A DNA stretch of 64,000 nt from Myxococcaceae bacterium JPH2 (lineage in GTDB: Bacteria > Myxococcota > Myxococcia > Myxococcales > Myxococcaceae), in the NCBI GenBank assembly GCA_016458225.1, contig JAEMGR010000018.1, positions 1-64,000 of the forward strand. The letters run 5' to 3'. Positions within the stretch are counted from its first letter, which is position 1, and each line of letters starts with the position of its first letter. The notes below the pieces were generated by a model. That model made no database searches. It worked only from the letters and a program-made list of their open reading frames with translations, and was not told the DNA's origin. The position numbers and the translations under genes were made by a program. Shown here piece by piece: positions 17,053-25,146 of this stretch.

Positions 17053-19292
17053 GGCGCGGCACCCAGCGAGGCGGAGGCACCCAGCGCCGCCCGTCGATAG
17101 TCTTCCCACTCACTCCCCATGAGGGAGCGCAGCACCTCGGAGGAGTGCGGGTGCCAGAAGCGATGGTGGATGCGCTTGGGATCCGCGTTGGCCCCGTGGA
17201 TGAAGGCCACCAGGATGGAGGTGTCCTCCACCACGCGCAGCCGCCGACGCGGGTCGCTCCAGAGGAAGCGCGCGTCCTCGCCGACGTTGATGTCTGGGAA
17301 GGGATTGCGCCGCCAGAACGACTTCTCGTAGCAGAGCGAGTTGCCCGCCACCCAAGGCCGCCGCCCCTCCGGATACACGTACTGCCAAGAGCGATCCGCC
17401 AGGGGCTGATGGTAGTAGACGCGGGTGAGGCCGCAGACCTCCGCGCCGCTGCCTTTCAAGCACTCGACCTGACGGGTGAGCCGCCGCGGCGAGGACCAGT
17501 CATCGTCGTCCCAGTGCACCACCACGTCGCCCTCGGCGGCCTGGCACGCGAGGTTGCGCTTCGCGCCGATGGTCTGCCGGCGGTCCAGGCGGATGTAGCG
17601 CACGCGTGAGTCTTTCGGCACGAGGTCTTCGATGGCGTCATGACCATCGTCGACGATGAGCAGCTCCCGTCGAGGCCAGTCCTGCGCGAGGAATGTCCGC
17701 AGGGCCAGCGGCACGAACGCGCGTCGATCATGCGTGGGGAGGATGCACGAGACGAGCGGGCCCTCGGCGGCAACCCTTGGAGGGACCGCGTCGACGCGAG
17801 GCTCGGGCGGAGGTGGCGCCGCGGACCGTGCGACCCGCTTCTGGAGCACGACGAGGGTCTCCGCTTGATGCACGCGCGTGAAGCGACCCTCGCGCAGCAC
17901 CTCGCGCACGAGGCGCTGGACGCCCGGGAAGTAGTCCGCGCAGTCGTGAAACGCGACGAGCCCGCCCTCCACGAGCCAGGGCTCCAAATGGTGGAAGTCC
18001 GCCGATGCGCTGGCGTGATCATGCAGCCCATCCACCAGCAAGAGCCCGATGGGCTCGCTCCAAGGTACGGAGGGCGCGTGGGCCACGTGGACCCGCACGC
18101 GCGAGTCCAACCCCGCCATCCTGAGGTTTCGCGCCAAGGTGTCCCGCGTGGGCGCCAGGTTCTGGAGCCCACGCTCGCGGTCGCCCACCACGCCGTCTCC
18201 TGGGTCAATCGCATGCACCTGCGACGTCGCTCCGAGCGCCTCGGCGACCCGGCCGAGCACCACGGTCGCCTTGCCGCAGTAGCTGCCCACCTCCACGAGG
18301 GCGGGTGCGCCGGGCAGCGATTGGATGGCGCGGGCCGCCGCCGCGATGAGCAGGTCCGCCTCCACGTCGGAGAGCCAGCCCTCCATGCGCCGCATCTCCG
18401 CCAGGATGGGCCAGGTGAGCAGCAGGCGCGGCGCGGGCTCCGCGGGCACGGCGGGCGCGGTGAGCGTCGCGAGCGGATAGCCCCCGAAGCGATCCCGGAC
18501 CTGGGCCCGCAGCGGATCATCGTGCTTGCGCGGAATGGGGTGGGCCCAGAAGACGGCCGGATCCGCCAGCGCCGCGTCGAGCTGCGCGCGCGAGTAGCGC
18601 ACGCGGTACTTCACCACGTCATACCGGCACGGGTTCTGGATGACGGGATACCCAAGGAGCGCGACGAGGGTCGGGAAGAGCACTTCCTCCGTGGCCCAGA
18701 TGCGCGAGCGGCGCATCGCCTCCTGAAGCTGCGTGTCCGAGTCCCACAGCGCGACCAGGTCCTTGGCCGCCGCGGCGGTGAAGACGGTGGAGGGCCAGAA
18801 GGTCCAGTGGACGAACTTCGACTCGCCATCGGGGAACTTGCGCAGCAAGGGGCGCCACAGGTCCAGCTCGCGGCGAGCATTCACGGCGGGCGCGGCGTTG
18901 GCGCCCGGGCCCTGGGGCGTCTGGATGTTGCCCAAGAGCCCCGCGCCTGGGTGCTCGGATAGGAAGCGCTCCAGGAACTCCGAGTAGCCCGGCCGCAGCC
19001 CGAGCTGATCCGAGTCCACGATGGTCATCGTGTCGAACGGGCCCTGCTGGAGTTCGAAGCGAAAGCAATCGAGCGCGAAGTCGTGGAGCCAGCCCCACTT
19101 CATGGGACGCGGGGTGGGGTGGACGACGGCGTTGTACTGCTCCCACGGAAAGTCCTGGAGGAGCGCCGCGTCCTGGCCGCCGTTGTACAGCAGGATGCGC
19201 GAGGTCGGATCCAGGTGATGCAGGTTGCTCACCAGGTCGATGACGCACTCGCGTTGCTCATGCACGAGACAGGCGAAGGTATTGCGCAGCAT
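17049..19292 (-). CDS. Three-domain fusion: glycosyltransferase - SAM methyltransferase - GT2 glycosyltransferase
   Basis: 747 aa. Residues 1-280: a GT-A-like domain with FDTMTIVDSDQLGLRPG (DXD-type motif). Residues about 285-480: a class I SAM methyltransferase of the Methyltransf_24 kind, with VEVGSYCGKATVVLGR as the glycine-rich motif I and LLLVDGLHDHASASADFHHL later. Residues about 500-747: a GT2 domain with VSCILPTHDRRAFVPLALRT, LLIVDDGHD and HWDDDDWSSPRRL as the metal site. It starts 26 bp after the small gene at 19319 and is coupled to the GT32-like gene. Inferred: builds and methylates a cell-surface or secreted glycan, or glycosylates an eCIS-related product. The fusion is unusual; the order of action is unknown. 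Confidence 0.78.
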   Translation of the reverse strand: MLRNTFACLVHEQRECVIDLVSNLHHLDPTSRILLYNGGQDAALLQDFPWEQYNAVVHPTPRPMKWGWLHDFALDCFRFELQQGPFDTMTIVDSDQLGLRPGYSEFLERFLSEHPGAGLLGNIQTPQGPGANAAPAVNARRELDLWRPLLRKFPDGESKFVHWTFWPSTVFTAAAAKDLVALWDSDTQLQEAMRRSRIWATEEVLFPTLVALLGYPVIQNPCRYDVVKYRVRYSRAQLDAALADPAVFWAHPIPRKHDDPLRAQVRDRFGGYPLATLTAPAVPAEPAPRLLLTWPILAEMRRMEGWLSDVEADLLIAAAARAIQSLPGAPALVEVGSYCGKATVVLGRVAEALGATSQVHAIDPGDGVVGDRERGLQNLAPTRDTLARNLRMAGLDSRVRVHVAHAPSVPWSEPIGLLLVDGLHDHASASADFHHLEPWLVEGGLVAFHDCADYFPGVQRLVREVLREGRFTRVHQAETLVVLQKRVARSAAPPPPEPRVDAVPPRVAAEGPLVSCILPTHDRRAFVPLALRTFLAQDWPRRELLIVDDGHDAIEDLVPKDSRVRYIRLDRRQTIGAKRNLACQAAEGDVVVHWDDDDWSSPRRLTRQVECLKGSGAEVCGLTRVYYHQPLADRSWQYVYPEGRRPWVAGNSLCYEKSFWRRNPFPDINVGEDARFLWSDPRRRLRVVEDTSILVAFIHGANADPKRIHHRFWHPHSSEVLRSLMGSEWEDYRRAALGASASLGAAP

Positions 19293-19318
19293 GGGCGTCC
19301 TCGCGTGGGGTTGAGACT

Positions 19319-19687
19319 TCAGTCCAACTCGTCGTGGTCCACCGCGCCGTGCAGGGAGCTCATCGTGAAGATGACGTGCAGCGTCTCGCGCGCGTGGTCG
19401 TCATCGGGCGCGAGCATGCTGGTGTGGTCGTCCACCAAGGACTTCAACGTCCCTGGCGGAAAGTCCTCGCGCATGACGAGCCGGAAGGCCTGCGCGGTCT
19501 TCCACCGCTCGCGCCAGTGCGGGCCCACGGTGAGCAGGGCCTCGTCGGCCGAGACGGCGATGTCCCGCTCGACCTTGAAGAAGCGCTCCAGGTAGTCGCG
19601 CACGGTGGCGAGGGCGGCCTCGCGAGCGGCGGGGCTGCTCGGAGCGGGTGGGGCATCGGGGTCGCGTGTCTCGGGGCTCATTGGCAT
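19319..19687 (-). CDS. Small acidic protein immediately after the putative eCIS cargo; candidate partner or immunity protein
   Basis: 122 aa. The ATG at 19687 overlaps the stop codon of the large cargo gene by one base (TGATG); another ATG lies at 19681. The N-terminus is Pro/Ala-rich and disordered. The rest is one small, mostly helical domain with several acidic clusters (DDHTSMLAPDDDHA, DHDELD). No signal peptide or known motif. Tight coupling behind a polymorphic-toxin-like gene is the classic position of an immunity or chaperone gene, but the assignment rests on context only. Confidence 0.6.
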   Translation of the reverse strand: MPMSPETRDPDAPPAPSSPAAREAALATVRDYLERFFKVERDIAVSADEALLTVGPHWRERWKTAQAFRLVMREDFPPGTLKSLVDDHTSMLAPDDDHARETLHVIFTMSSLHGAVDHDELD

Positions 19688-22600
19688 CACTCCGGATAGG
19701 CGGTTTCGACGACGTAGTGACGCTGGGTGGGGTCGGAGAGCACGATGATGACCGCCACGCCACGCAGGTTCTTGGCCTCCACGACGGTCATGTCGGGCAT
19801 GAGCTTGTAGCCAACGCCGATGTTGTTGGTGAACTTGGCGCGCAGCGGGGAGCTGAGCTTCGTCCCCGCGGCCTTGGACTGGCCGCTGTCGTCATTGAAC
19901 TGCTCGTCGATGGTGGCCTTGCCCGCCTCCAGCGCGGCGGTGATGGACTGCTCCATCAGGTCGGTCCGGTAGAACCGGGTCGATGTGCGCGTGGGCATTG
20001 GCGTCGCGCCCCATCTCTCCAGCGCCCCGACGACGCCCTCGGTATCGTTCTCGCGGATGAGGCGGAGTTTTCGGATGTTTTCCTTCGCTTCGCGGATGAG
20101 CGTGTACTGGGTGTTCTGATCCTTCACCCGCTTCTCCAGCTTCTTCTGGTCCGCGGTGGCGGGGCGCGACTCGATGTCGAGCAGGTCCGCGTTCGCCCGG
20201 GCGATGGCGTCCTGCGAGCCCTTGATGCGCGCGTCGCGCATCGTCCGGAACTGCTCCAACTGGCGCTGGAAGCGATCCTTGAGCGTCGCGGACGGCACGT
20301 CCGGCCCGTGGTTGGCGAGCAGGTGCACTGTGATCGGCGGCGCGCCCGCCTTGATGTTGGGAATCTTGCCGCCCTCGTGCGCCGCGAACCCTCCGGGGGC
20401 GAGAGAGAACGAGCCCTTGCTGGCGAGCCGCTCGGAGGGGCCCTTGCCCTTGGGGTTGATCTCCGCTTCGACGTGGAACTTGTTCTCGCCCTCCTGGGCC
20501 AGGCTGATGGAGGTGAGTTTGTATTTGGACTTGATGGAGCCCAGCTTGGCGGTGACGCCCTTGGCCGAGGCGCCCTTCTTCTTCATCAGGGCGTCCGCCT
20601 CCTGAACGGCGGCGTCCACGTCCTTCTGCTTCTGCTCCATCGTGCGCTTGTCGCCCTTGTCGCCGCCCTTGCCGAAGAGCTTCTTGACCCACTCGAAGGC
20701 CTTCTTGAGCCAGCCGAGGACAGCGGCGCGGACCTTGGTCTGCACCTTGGTGATGAACTCGCGAATCTTCGCGGAGATGCCACCCAAGCCAATGAGTCGC
20801 GCGAGGAAGCCAATGACAATGGGGATGAGGTTGGCGAGCGCCTGCTCAATCCAATTGGCCGCGCCCCCAATGGCCCCGGTGGCGATGGCGTGGATGGAGT
20901 TCACCACGGCTTCAATGAGGGCGAGGATGCGGGAGGCATTCTCGATGACCCACATGACGACGTTGTAGATGGCGATGCAGGCCTGGATGAAGGCGCCCGC
21001 CGGGTTGAACATGGAGACGACCTTGGTGACAGCCTGCTTGACGATGGTGTCGATGAGCCAGGTTTGAATGGCGTCGATGACCATGGCCTTGAGGTTGGAC
21101 AAGTCCTCCTTGAGCTTCTCCCAGAGGGCCTGGGGCCCGCCTTTGATGGTGACGGTGATGTACTCGACGAGCTTCTCGATGAGGGCGACGTTGCGCTCGC
21201 CGACGAGCTTCACGGCCTCGCCGCGCATCCACGCGTAGGTGAGGCCGAGGACGTCGAGGACGAGCTTGAGGATGGACCAGACATTCAAGTCGGAGGGGAC
21301 TTGGATGCCGGCCTCGGCAAGAGAGCCGAAGAGCCACTGCATGAAGCCGCGCTTGAGGTGAGTCCAGATGTTGGCGACGAACTGGTTGAAGCCGAGTTTG
21401 ATGGCGGCCAGCAGGTTGCCCAAGAAGCCAATCGGGTCCTTGAGGATGAGCATGATGGCGTCAGCGCCCTTGCGCAGGACGCCCATCAGCTTGTCTTTGA
21501 ATTCGGCGATGATGCGGATGACTTCGGCGATGGCGTCGACGAGGCCCTTGAGGGCGCCCTTGTTCTCGTCCTCGAGCTTCTTGAGTGCGGCGTCGGCCTT
21601 GTCGTGGGCCTCCTTGTATTTCTGGGCCAGCTTCTGGGCGAGGTCGTTCTTCTTCGCGTCGATGCCGTTGCGAAGCTCGTCGAAGCGGCTGGCCATCTCC
21701 TGCTGGGCCTGGCGCCCGACGGACTGCAAGTCACGAGGGAGGCTGTCCACGTAGGACTTGATGGCGGCCTGGCCCTTGTTGACTTCAGCCTTGGCGTCAG
21801 CGAGGCGGGAGTCGACGGTGGAGGAGATGCGGACGGCGAGCGCATCCATCTTCGAGCCGAAGCGGGTGCGAGCGGCGCGGAGGATGACTTTGATTCCCTC
21901 GGGGACGTCGCGGAAGAGGTCGGCAATCCAGCGGCCCTTGCCGAGGATGCCGGAGTAGCGGTCGTCCTTGTACTTGTCGATTTCCCGGTTGGCGTAGGAC
22001 TTCATGTCCGAGAGGGCGGCTTCGGCGCCCAAGTCGAACATGCGCATGACGTCCGTCTCGAGGGAGGAGAGCTTCGTCTCCACCTTGAGCTTCGTCTGCT
22101 GGTACAGCTTCTCGATGGTGTCGGTGACTTCCTTGCGGCGCGCCTCGTCCTTCTGCTTGGCGAGCAGCTGGCGCGTTTTGACTTTCGAGTTGCCAGACAC
22201 CTTCACGGCGGCCATTTGGCCGAGGCTGGACTTGCCGTCGGAGGAGGCCTTGGCGACGGCCTGTCCGAGGGTGGCCTTCTCGCTGGAGGTGTACTTGCCG
22301 GGTGCGGCGGTGGCGACCTTCTCGACGTTGGACTTGGCGGAGAGGACGGAGGAGAAGCGCGGGTCATTCGCCTTGGTGAGTTGCTCGGGCGTGAGGTCCG
22401 CGTCCTTCATCTGCTGGTTGGCGTCCTGCTTGGGTTGCTGGAGTGCCTGGACTTGAGCGCCGGGGCGGGGCGCGGGCATGGCCTCGCCGGCGGCGACGGG
22501 GAGCTGAGCCTCGGCGGGCTCGGCGGGCATGGCCTCGGAGGCGCGGGCGGGGACGGCGCCGGTGTCGGGAGGGGCGCCGGCGGCCTGCTCGGTGGGGCCC

Positions 22601-23082
22601 GCGGCGGTGTCCTTCTGCTCCTGGACACCTCCGGCGACGGCGCCCTTCACCTGGGCCGTCTCGTTGCCCTTCATGAACTTGTCGGCGTCGTCGAGATTCT
22701 TCGGCATCACCTTTTCGATTTCCGCGCGCAGCAGCGCGAGGAAGCCGTTGGGCTCTGCCTTGGGGGCCTCCGCCGACTTCATGGCGTCGACCTGGTTTGC
22801 CTGGGCGCCGGCGCTCCGCTCATTCGGCGGAGAGACGGCGGCCTTCTGTGCCTCGGAGGCCTTCTGTGACGCGGGTGGGTGCTTGCGCGTCTTCTTGGCG
22901 CTCTTCTCCAACTGCTCGATGACTTTGCGGAACTTGGGGTCCTTCTCCGCGTCACCGCTGACCTTCACCGCCGCGCCGCCCGGAGCGTCCGCGGACGTGG
23001 CTCCTCCGCCCGAGCGCGCGGGTGCCCCTCTCGCCCCAGCAGGGGCGGATCCTCGTGCAGCGGCTCGGGCGGGGGCGGCCAT
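19687..23082 (-). CDS. Large helical eCIS-associated protein, putative injected cargo/toxin
   Basis: 1131 aa. Residues 1-230 are low-complexity Ala/Pro/Lys-rich. Residues about 260-560 are charged helices likely to form coiled coils (KAEVNKGQAAIKSYVDSLPR, KKLEDENKGALKGLVDAIAE). Residues about 560-780 form amphipathic and hydrophobic helices (WSILKLVLDVLGLTYAWM, IGFLARLIGLGGISAKI) of the kind found in eCIS-linked polymorphic toxins. After a Lys-rich hinge (about 790-810) come a beta-containing segment and a distinct C-terminal domain (about 900-1131) with no motif I recognise. The DUF4157 zinc-protease N-terminus common in eCIS cargos is absent. It sits between the Cis15 ATPase gene and a tightly coupled small gene, fitting a loaded effector. 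Alternative: a tape-measure protein, since no clear Cis14 is seen. Confidence 0.65.
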   Translation of the reverse strand: MAAPARAAARGSAPAGARGAPARSGGGATSADAPGGAAVKVSGDAEKDPKFRKVIEQLEKSAKKTRKHPPASQKASEAQKAAVSPPNERSAGAQANQVDAMKSAEAPKAEPNGFLALLRAEIEKVMPKNLDDADKFMKGNETAQVKGAVAGGVQEQKDTAAGPTEQAAGAPPDTGAVPARASEAMPAEPAEAQLPVAAGEAMPAPRPGAQVQALQQPKQDANQQMKDADLTPEQLTKANDPRFSSVLSAKSNVEKVATAAPGKYTSSEKATLGQAVAKASSDGKSSLGQMAAVKVSGNSKVKTRQLLAKQKDEARRKEVTDTIEKLYQQTKLKVETKLSSLETDVMRMFDLGAEAALSDMKSYANREIDKYKDDRYSGILGKGRWIADLFRDVPEGIKVILRAARTRFGSKMDALAVRISSTVDSRLADAKAEVNKGQAAIKSYVDSLPRDLQSVGRQAQQEMASRFDELRNGIDAKKNDLAQKLAQKYKEAHDKADAALKKLEDENKGALKGLVDAIAEVIRIIAEFKDKLMGVLRKGADAIMLILKDPIGFLGNLLAAIKLGFNQFVANIWTHLKRGFMQWLFGSLAEAGIQVPSDLNVWSILKLVLDVLGLTYAWMRGEAVKLVGERNVALIEKLVEYITVTIKGGPQALWEKLKEDLSNLKAMVIDAIQTWLIDTIVKQAVTKVVSMFNPAGAFIQACIAIYNVVMWVIENASRILALIEAVVNSIHAIATGAIGGAANWIEQALANLIPIVIGFLARLIGLGGISAKIREFITKVQTKVRAAVLGWLKKAFEWVKKLFGKGGDKGDKRTMEQKQKDVDAAVQEADALMKKKGASAKGVTAKLGSIKSKYKLTSISLAQEGENKFHVEAEINPKGKGPSERLASKGSFSLAPGGFAAHEGGKIPNIKAGAPPITVHLLANHGPDVPSATLKDRFQRQLEQFRTMRDARIKGSQDAIARANADLLDIESRPATADQKKLEKRVKDQNTQYTLIREAKENIRKLRLIRENDTEGVVGALERWGATPMPTRTSTRFYRTDLMEQSITAALEAGKATIDEQFNDDSGQSKAAGTKLSSPLRAKFTNNIGVGYKLMPDMTVVEAKNLRGVAVIIVLSDPTQRHYVVETAYPE

Positions 23083-23099
23083 TCGCGTCGTCCCTCAGC

Positions 23100-25136
23100 T
23101 CATCCGCGCAACGAGGTCGCGCCAGCGCGACGCAAGGGACAGACGTCTCCGGCCTTGCGGTACTCACGATGCACGCCGGCCTCCAGATGCGCCGAGCCCA
23201 GGACCGCGCCTTCCTCCAGGGCCAACAGCGACGCGTGCAGGACGGCGTTGCGAATCTGCCCACCACTCAGATCGCACCGCATGGCCACCTCACGCAGCAG
23301 GCCCACCTCCACCGTGTGCGCGGCGGGCAGGTGCATCTGCCAGATGGCCCAACGCTCGGTGGCATCCGGTGCGCGGAAGTCCACCACCACGTCCATGCGC
23401 CGCTGGAAGGCCGAGTCGATGGCGTCCGACGCATTCGTCGTGACGAGCAGGATGCCCTCGAAGGACTCGATGCGCTGGAGCAGGTAGTTCGTCTCCAGGT
23501 TGGCGTAGCGATCCGTGGATGAGCTGACCTCGGTGCGGCGCGCGAAGAGGGAGTCGCCCTCATCGAACAGCAGCACCACGTCCAACTCCTCCGCGAGCGC
23601 GAAGATGCGAGCGAGGTTCTTCTCTGTCTCACCGATGTACTTGTTCACCACGGACGACAGCTCGACGCGGTACACGTCGAGCTGGAGCGCCGAGGCGATG
23701 AGCCGCGCCGCCAGGGTCTTCCCCGTCCCGCTGGGCCCCTGGAAGAGGGCGCGCACGCCCGAGGTGAGCTGCCGCGCCAGCGTGTCGCCCACGGTGTGGC
23801 CCAGTCGCTCGCGGCTCCGACAGCGGGCTTCCAGGTGTCGCAGCTCGCGCATCGTCTCGTGGCCCACCGCGAGCTGGCCCCAGTCCCCCGTGGACGATAG
23901 GCGCACGGCGAGCGTGTCGAGCGCCTGCCGGTTCAGTGCGCGCCCCGCCTCGCGGACGTCCTCGGGAATCACCGCCTCACGTCCGGCCAGCGCGGCCTGG
24001 GCGAGCGCGAGCCGGGCCGCCCGACGGATGTTGCCGCGCGTGTAGCGAAAGCGCGCGCCCAGCTCCTCGAGCGAGGGACAAGGTCGGCCCGCCAGCGCGC
24101 GTTCCCAGTGTCGTGTGCGCTCGTCCGGGGCGGGCATGTCCACCGACAACGTCAGGGCACGCTCCACGCCCTCGCCACCTACGCCGCCCAGGCGTCCAAG
24201 CACCGCGCAGAACGGTCCGTCCAGGCCCGCGAGCCGAGGCACCTCGGCGGCCTCGCCCGGAGCAGGGTCGAGCACGGCCACGGGGAGCGCGTGCAGCAGC
24301 GTGGCCAGCGGGCCCACCAGGTGCCAGCGCACGTCATCGCGCGCCTGGGGGCCTTCAATCTCCAGGACGCCTCGACCGAGCGCACTGGCCACGCCGCGCA
24401 GGAGCGTGCGTCGACCGTTGTGCCGGGGCCCTCGAATCACCACCGCGCGCACCTCACCCGAGGCGAGCAGCGCGGGCAGACGCTCCAGGGCGTCCATCAA
24501 GTCCGCGGGGACGAGGAGCGGTTCGTCTCGTTCCAGCGAGGTCAGCGGGTGGTGCTTCAGCCAGGGCGCCGGAGCCTCGGCGGTCTCTCCGCGCAACGCG
24601 TCCCAGATGACGCCCGGCACGTGCAGCGCCCACTCCGAGCGAGGCGCGTCGCGATTGACGACCTCCACGAGCCCCAGCTCCATCAGGCGCCGAAGCGCGG
24701 CCCGTGTCTCGCCGCGGTCCTCTTCGGCGCGCCAGCAGGCGTTGAGGAAGCCCAGGGTAGGGCGGTGCAGGGTCGGGGTGCCCTGCATCGCGGCGAAGAA
24801 GGCTCCGAAGCGCGCGTCCTCCTCCACCATGCCTGTGGCGAGCAGCAGCGTCAGGGCATCGAACTCCAGGCCCGCGGCCTCGCGCAGCGCGCGCAGGGGC
24901 AAGTGCCCCACCACGTCGGATTCCCAGGTGGTGAGGACCTCGGCCCACAAGCGTGGATCGTTGTCCATCTCCGGCGCGTCCATCCCCAGCTCCACCAACT
25001 CCTGTCGATAGGCCGAGAGGAACGGGAAGCGCGCGAGCACGGACTCGGCTCCACCGAGCGCGCGCGAGGCCTGGGCCAGCATTCGCGCGGTGGCCGCGAA
25101 GAAGTGGAGCTTGAAGTGTTCGAGCGTGTCGGACAT
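23100..25136 (-). CDS. cis15: eCIS AAA+ ATPase (Cis15/Afp15-like)
   Basis: 678 aa. The AAA+ core is in the C-terminal third: Walker A GPSGTGKT, Walker B VVLLFDEGDS, sensor 1 LLVTTN, arginine finger region SAFQRRMD, sensor 2 GGQIRNAV. Upstream lie an N-terminal helical domain and a second, degenerate P-loop-like domain (VVIRGPRHNGRRTLL), the two-part arrangement usual for Cis15 proteins. Known role: in eCIS the ATPase is needed for assembly or cargo handling and is not part of the finished particle. It is placed 10 bp after the preceding eCIS gene and 17 bp before the putative cargo. Confidence 0.88.
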   Translation of the reverse strand: MSDTLEHFKLHFFAATARMLAQASRALGGAESVLARFPFLSAYRQELVELGMDAPEMDNDPRLWAEVLTTWESDVVGHLPLRALREAAGLEFDALTLLLATGMVEEDARFGAFFAAMQGTPTLHRPTLGFLNACWRAEEDRGETRAALRRLMELGLVEVVNRDAPRSEWALHVPGVIWDALRGETAEAPAPWLKHHPLTSLERDEPLLVPADLMDALERLPALLASGEVRAVVIRGPRHNGRRTLLRGVASALGRGVLEIEGPQARDDVRWHLVGPLATLLHALPVAVLDPAPGEAAEVPRLAGLDGPFCAVLGRLGGVGGEGVERALTLSVDMPAPDERTRHWERALAGRPCPSLEELGARFRYTRGNIRRAARLALAQAALAGREAVIPEDVREAGRALNRQALDTLAVRLSSTGDWGQLAVGHETMRELRHLEARCRSRERLGHTVGDTLARQLTSGVRALFQGPSGTGKTLAARLIASALQLDVYRVELSSVVNKYIGETEKNLARIFALAEELDVVLLFDEGDSLFARRTEVSSSTDRYANLETNYLLQRIESFEGILLVTTNASDAIDSAFQRRMDVVVDFRAPDATERWAIWQMHLPAAHTVEVGLLREVAMRCDLSGGQIRNAVLHASLLALEEGAVLGSAHLEAGVHREYRKAGDVCPLRRAGATSLRG

Positions 25137-25146
25137 GACGCCTCGC

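Noticed and set aside
19648-22869. 1073-codon plus-strand frame opposite the putative cargo gene
   Set aside because: Long but antisense to a gene with clear helical structure and operon coupling; its Leu/Asp/Glu/Val composition mirrors the codons of the real strand.
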